Shown here piece by piece: positions 58,331 to 64,000 of a DNA stretch of 64,000 nt; positions within the stretch are counted from its first letter, which is position 1, and every line of letters starts with the position of its first letter. Location of the stretch: contig CAXKVR010000052.1 in the NCBI GenBank assembly GCA_964058845.1, positions 124,001-188,000 on the forward strand, given 5' to 3'. The position numbers were made by a program, and so were the translations under genes. The DNA is from Carex sylvatica. Lineage: Eukaryota > Streptophyta > Magnoliopsida > Poales > Cyperaceae. The notes under the pieces were generated by a model. It was not told where the DNA came from and searched no databases. It was given only the letters and a program-made list of their open reading frames with translations.

Positions 58331-60824
58331 ATTTTATATTTTATGAGAGGAGATGAACTTTATAAAAACTTAAAAAATAAATAAATTAAATTTCTATATA
58401 CACACAATTTGTTTTAAAATCATGGATGTGACATCTTGTGATTCGAGCTATTCGCTTTAAGATCCACCCTTGATAATACAATGACGGCATGTAATTCGAG
58501 CTATTCGATTTACATCTTGTGGATCTAAAAAAATTCCCTACAAAGCAACAGTGTGATCTGACCGGTGGATGCGAATCGCACGGCTAAGCTTAGTTGTGAA
58601 TGGGGACCCAAAGATGCAGATAAAAAAGAGGTGTTGGTGGTGGTAGCTGTTGCCTTAGCTTTACCTCGTGATTCATGACTTCATACGAATATATCCTCAT
58701 GTGCTAAATCAGTATAATTACAGCTCATTAAGTTATTGTGAGATCTCTTTCCAAGAGTACAAAATTAATGCATGTTTCCTTTGTATGCGGTCATACATGT
58801 TGCTTTTTCTCTTTAATTATCCCAAAGAGATCCTCCCATCACTAATATATGATCAATTTATTGCATCAGGCAAACAGGACACAAAAAAACTGATAAAATA
58901 AATTCAAATTTAAATCAGCTTCTTGCGTATTTTACCATCGCTAGTAAACTCCAACGAATTAGCACTATAATATAGAACCAATAAAGGAATAATACCGGGT
59001 GCTTCAAATTGTTTGTATTTGTTAGATCAAGCAAACGCCAAATTGATTACTGGTTCCAATTTCTTCTCTTATATTGAAGGAGATAAACTTTCCTGTCATA
59101 TCTAATCAATGCATTCGTTCAATCAAGTTTCACTGCACGCCAAAATAAAAGAGCGGTTACCACTTACCACCATAGCTACCGTCTACCAGCACAAATAAAG
59201 TTTGTAAATGATAAATGCTGGGATAGACTTGAACCCATTGTTAATTCGTGTTGGGTCCCATGACAGTGACCGTGTTGCTATCCGTTGTATTATTTTTGAA
59301 AGCTTTAATTGTGTTAACCTACTTTGGACATATATTTCACGAGGATCAATCCTATTTGACTTGCTAGAATGTCTTAATTTCTTTTCCAGATGCAAGGAAA
59401 GCTGGTTCTTCTGGTTATCTATTACTATATAATTATAATATAATAAATCTTCTATATTTATTATTTTGTGGGAAATTATCCCACGAGATAACAATAATGA
59501 ACAAAATAAGACCCCATTATGGAGACCTTGGAGAAATGCGAATTGTGAACTCTTCTGAAGAAATTGTACTCCTGAATCGGTCCTGGTAAGCATGATTGGC
59601 ACACAGAAAAGGAAAAAAAAAAAAAAAATCAGTGGACTAATGCGCACAAGTCCCTTAATAATTAGTATTTTGTACTACAATTTTTTAGAATAAAAATTAA
59701 AAATTAAGCCATTCAACTATTTAATATTCACAAAAATTCACCCCTTCCGTGTTTGGAACATGCGACCTCTACAAATTTACAGGGGTGTCAACAATTAACA
59801 AGCCAGTAAAAAAAATTAACATGAAATTTTAGGAGCTTAAGAAAAAGCGGATTCTGATATGTTTTTGGTTTTCGGTCATGCAGCATCGAGGAAAACTGAC
59901 ACAGAAAATCGGAATCAGTAGTGTCACAATTCACAGGTCACAACCTGTAACTAAAATTAGTACTAGAGAGGAGGTTCACGTAGGAGCGAGCTTGAAACAG
60001 CTAGTCATTACAGCACGTGAAAGAAAACAAACCTCATGTTCATAACTCCTTAAATTTGATGCAACGCATAATAGAATGTTTTAAATAATTAATCATGCTT
60101 GATTCATGTGCTCACCGACACTAGCTCCTTCAAATCCAAACAGATTCCTCCTGCGATACTGCACTTCAATTGTTTACTTGTTTTCTCTATAACCGCATCA
60201 AGGGACCAAATATGTTTTCCCATTTAGAGGACGTCTTATGGATCCTATAATTGTAAACTGGAATATCTGCATGGGCCCCAGTACAGACCCATTAAAAGCC
60301 CGTTTTCTCTCTACTACACGATGCAAAAACCAAGTAACTTGCCGGGAAGGCAATACCATTGCATTATTGCAACATACATTCTCACGGAACCACAGTGAAT
60401 TTCTCACACTCAAAAGAATTAGACTACAGTCAGACCTAGCACATTTGCATATTCCTTGATTAGGCGAGCCACCTAAGTTGATATAAGCTCTTGGCTTAAC
60501 AATACATTGGGTCCAGGTCTACCAAATAAAATACGACAGACTAACAGATGATGATTTCATTAGGTTGGAAAAATGAATTTAACGGCACAGAAGAAGCCCA
60601 AGATAACTGAAAAGTTGAATTCTATTTTTTAAGCTATAAACGGATACGACATGCATAAATACAACAAACACTGGTTTCTACATGAATATCAATTCTAAAG
60701 CAAGGTTTAAGAGCACAACAGTACACGAAAAAAAATATATCTCACCCCCATAAAACACAACAAATATAAATTGACATGCTGTAACTCATCAAATAAACCC
60801 CCCTGCCACGCTCTAAAAACTAGT
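58331..60824. other. intergenic, no gene seen
   Basis: It contains a short duplicated phrase (gtgattcgagctattcgctttaag / gtaattcgagctattcgatttac, about 58437-58515). The 154-codon frame at 59183-59647 on the minus strand has no recognisable domain, ends in a poly-F/A-run region and lacks splice or conservation cues, so I leave it out. From about 60600 to 60824 is probably the 3' UTR of the ORP gene. Confidence 0.45.
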
Positions 60825-63406
60825 TCATTCAGCTACATCAGAATACTGCCATGGGTTGAACTCGATGGTGGTGGGGTCAGCATCAGTAAGAGATGTAGAG
60901 CTCTCGATCTGAGCCCGATGTTCAGAGTATTTACCGTTGTACTCATAAATTTCTAAATCACCCCAAGGTGTTGGAGCAATTTCTTCAGTTAAGTTGAACC
61001 ATCTAGGGGTATAGTTGTCATTTTTTGCCTCTCGCATCCTTTTCTCAGCTCTTTGTTTCTCCTCCAGCCTGTCAAGGTATTACGATATACAGAGTTTAGA
61101 ATGTGTCGGAATTGATTTCCATGAGTTACACTGATTATTCCATTGAAAGCATAGCAGACAACAGCTGAAAGTTAGAATCCCACAAAATAACATTTGGTGC
61201 ACAATAAAGGGTAGTTATAGCAGTTGTACAAGTACATTGTAGCAGGACCCATACCAATAATGGCAGTGACCAAAAAGGTAACATTTGACAGACCAGGTTT
61301 GTCGATGATCATACCACAACTGTTCTTACAATGAATTTAAGGCATAAATTGATTCATCTGTTTCTGCAAAACAATTAGAAAAGCAAACAAATATGAGTTT
61401 CAGAGGTGGTGTACCTGCTTTTTTCACTGCCGGATTTAGACATGTCACCCTTCTCCAAGGCATATCTATCAGGCCTAAGCCGGGAGTCAGAAGGCAAAAG
61501 CCCCCTTGGAGCCGTCTCAAAACTGTTGAGTTTATGTGCAAAATAGGTGTACTGGTACTTGTCATTGGAAGGTGCTGGTGCGCATCTCCATATCTACACT
61601 CAATGAGCACCCCAATTCAATTTAACAACTAAAGGGCCAGAGAGAGAGAGAGACAGAGGAGCAACAGTAATGATTCAATAAAAACCTCTTTGAGTTCAGT
61701 GCCAGGACGAGGCTCTCCTTCTAAGTCGCACGGTTGGCAGCTCATGGACTCATTCCATTTTCCGGTCATCATCACCTTGGGCTCTTCTTCAGAACTGTAC
61801 ACATAACCATCGACCTCGTATCTTCCTTGCCTGAGGAATTAGTGTAGACAACATATCAAACAAGCAAACACAGTGCAAGCAGATGGATATCAAATGATAT
61901 GCTTTCATCGTAATCATAGGACATGATGGAAATTAAGTAGAAGTATAAGACAGGGATACGCACCCAAACCAGCCGCATGGATGGAAATAGAGAACGACCT
62001 TCTCCCCAGTGGTCAAGTTGGAGAGCACCATCTCTCCAGGGGAGTCAACCCATGTCCTCCCAAAAATAAGGTTATTCACCTTTGTTAGTGGTGGTACCAA
62101 ATCCAACACGTGACCAGACTTCTTCAACACCAGCCTTGACCTGTCATTCCATTTCACAAACAACCACTTCTCATTCCATCTTCTACTTCCTAATTATAAG
62201 GTTTGAGGAACTGAGAAGGCATGGATAGATAATAGGGATTTATCCTTACCTGCCGACAGGATAGACATCAACTGAGTTACCCAAGAACTTGGTCTTCAAT
62301 TTGGATGTGATGTCATATATGAAATGCTCGTTCTCACCGTGTCCCACGCTCATCGGAGGATGATGGCTCACCTATTCGAAAACAAACCATGATATGATAA
62401 TCTAATTATATAGTTCAAATGCGGCTGTTGGGTGTTCGCAAAGCAAATTGCAACATGGCCTAGCATTAGCAACATTAACTACAACAGGTATACTACCCAT
62501 ATGAATTCACTAAATGATGCCTTGTCGTGTCTTCCACAAAACAAACAGAGATCAATTAAACGCAAATTATAATCACGCACAACAAAGCTCTCGATATAAC
62601 CCCATTCACCTAAATTAACCGTAAATTGTGCCCTACGCAAACTATGCCCCAATTATGCCTTAACCATCCATTGTGCTAATAAAAAATACAAAGGAGCCCC
62701 AAACAAAGACAAGGACGAAGAATGATACCACAAGCCTAAGTAAGCAATAACCAAACAGTGCATACTTGTGGTATGCAAATTTGTGCAAAGAAATGCACTT
62801 TGACAGGAGATCGTGCAACTATAAAATATGTGCATTACACCATTACCAAACACACAGGTTCAATACCAATCAAATCAGTAACAATATTATCAGAAAATAT
62901 CATAAGCATACCTGCTCAGCAATGAAGGAGATGCCACAGTGGTTGACTATCTCAAATGTTTCTCCTAGTATCGGATTGAAAGGCTTCCACGTTCTCTGTA
63001 ATGCATAGTAATTCGATACAAACCATGTGGCTGTACAATTTGGAACGAAAGTTACTGATCAGAACCAAGGAATTACCGAAACTAACCTCAAAGAGTGTGC
63101 AATTACAGCATCAAAGAGCAACCACATACCTGCGTAAGCAAGGCGCATGTAAGGATCATCGCATTCGTCAGCTTTATTTAACAGCTCAGAGTATTCCAAT
63201 ATCTGTGGAAAGACAGATCACTGTGTTATTTATTTTACATCCAATTTACAGAGCAGTGTGTAAAATAGCAGAAATCAAGCAAAACAAACCTCAGACATTC
63301 TCTGAAGCATAGACATAGGCTCAAATATAATGACGGGAAGTGTGACAAGAGAAGTAACATCTGCTCCTATGTATTTGTGCATCATCTTCCAGTAACTATC
63401 TCTGTC
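60825..63406 (-). CDS. ORP3-like: oxysterol-binding protein-related protein, ORP3-like (C-terminal 391 residues, 5' end off window)
   Basis: Oxysterol-binding-related proteins bind sterols or phosphoinositides and move lipids between membranes at contact sites. Eight exons are seen: 63290-63406, 63130-63202, 62912-63030, 62250-62371, 61964-62140, 61686-61830, 61415-61593 and 60825-61068. Phases agree throughout, giving 391 codons plus stop. The first visible exon reads [20 protein letters not shown]. The ligand-binding signature is split by an intron as E-Q|VSHHPP. Later come [29 protein letters not shown] and [10 protein letters not shown]. The C-terminus has the basic [11 protein letters not shown] helix and the end [12 protein letters not shown]. 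The short-type plant ORP (no PH domain) is about 455 residues, so about 65 N-terminal residues lie beyond 64000. A hAT MITE sits in the intron upstream of 63406. It looks functional. Confidence 0.95.
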
Positions 63407-63571
63407 CTGCATTTTCATATTAAAGTGCCATGATTATTAGCATATTATTTAGGGAGGCAAAATCAATCAACCACCAGAATTAATAACCCAATTCATCTTA
63501 TTTTGCATGCAGAAAAAGTAATTAACCGCCAAAAAATAATTACACAATGTGTTCAGCTGATGGCTCTACCC

Positions 63572-63880
63572 TAGGGGTGAAAACGGTATGGATAATATCC
63601 GATCCGTATTCGAAAAAATATGGTTTTACGTTTCAATTATCCATATCCGATATACATTTTAATATATATTATGAAAAAATTATGTTATTCACCATTAAAA
63701 TTAGTTAAATATAATAAACTTTAGTATTTTTTAATATTTTTTTATATTATTTCAATAAATATCCGATCTGATCCATATCTGTATCCGGATCCATCTGGTA
63801 TCCGCTCCGTATCCATATCCGGAAAAGAAAAAAGGGATATGGATATGGTTTTACCACTATCCGCTCCGTTTTCACCCCTA
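63572..63880. mobile_element. hAT-type MITE in an ORP intron
   Basis: Perfect inverted ends TAGGGGTGAAAACGG / CCGTTTTCACCCCTA are flanked by CTCTACCC (63564-63571) and CTCTCCCC (63881-63888), 7 of 8 matching. TATCCG/CGGATA words crowd both ends. The interior matches the copy at 37052-37419 closely. No coding capacity. Confidence 0.92.
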
Positions 63881-64000
63881 CTCTCCCCTCAATATCTATT
63901 GACCCAGAAATATAACACATACTATTATGATGCACCATACTTATTTCATCTAGAACCATTGTAAGGTAAATTCTCGTGACGGAGGCTGAGGAGAAACTAA

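Noticed and set aside
59183..59647. 154-codon frame on the minus strand starting MRISPLIFFFFF
   Set aside because: Longest frame in the 58-60 kb gap, but it starts in a T/A homopolymer, has no domain or signal I recognise, and has no splice partner or conserved residues.
61326..61632. Frames over 61326-61632 on both strands
   Set aside because: Out-of-frame shadows of the ORP exon 61415-61593; the true frame carries the conserved family residues.

Overview
This window is nuclear DNA from a flowering plant, most likely a eudicot. The genes have short exons and AT-rich GT-AG introns. Protein-coding sequence is sparse (five genes in 64 kb), and the AT-rich spacers are full of plant-type transposons (hAT, Mutator-like/MULE, CACTA, LTR, LINE, SINE and foldback MITEs). 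The species cannot be named from the sequence. Exon boundaries were read by eye from splice sites, reading phase and family conservation.

Genes: (1) 5245-7693 (-), very-long-chain enoyl-CoA reductase (ECR/CER10 type), complete in four exons. (2) 10983-13470 (+), a conserved plant protein I cannot name, five exons. (3) 16809-18192 (-), a Q/Y/G-rich coiled-coil protein of unknown function, three coding exons, one bounded by a GC-AG intron. (4) 30322-33347 (-), a telomere-repeat-binding protein of the TRP1/RTBP1 (TRFL) family with ubiquitin-like and Myb domains, eight coding exons plus a 5'-UTR intron. (5) 60825-63406 (-), the C-terminal 391 residues of an oxysterol-binding-protein-related protein (ORP3-like), whose 5' end lies beyond the window.

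Transposon layout: 0-5 kb holds tandem repeats and a MITE. 8-11 kb has a LINE tail with target-site duplications and a foldback element just upstream of gene 2. 19.5-26.5 kb has a LINE fragment, a SINE with a 14-bp duplication, and a solo-LTR-like sequence interrupted by a second solo LTR and a CACTA element. 36-41.5 kb has a LINE tail broken by two MITEs, then a 1.2-kb element with long inverted ends enclosing about nine copies of a ~100-bp repeat. 48.4-58.2 kb is one 9.7-kb hAT-type insertion (perfect 8-bp duplication) that contains a 6.1-kb Mutator-like element and four large hairpin elements.

The most interesting part is that nest. The Mutator-like element has two convergent genes, as MuDR does, but the second gene encodes a plant mobile domain (PMD) protein. 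Both genes are broken. The ~100-bp array framed by MULE-type ends at 40226-41441 is the other standout. No host gene cluster or pathway is apparent: the five genes act in unrelated processes (fatty-acid elongation, telomere binding, lipid transfer and two unknowns).
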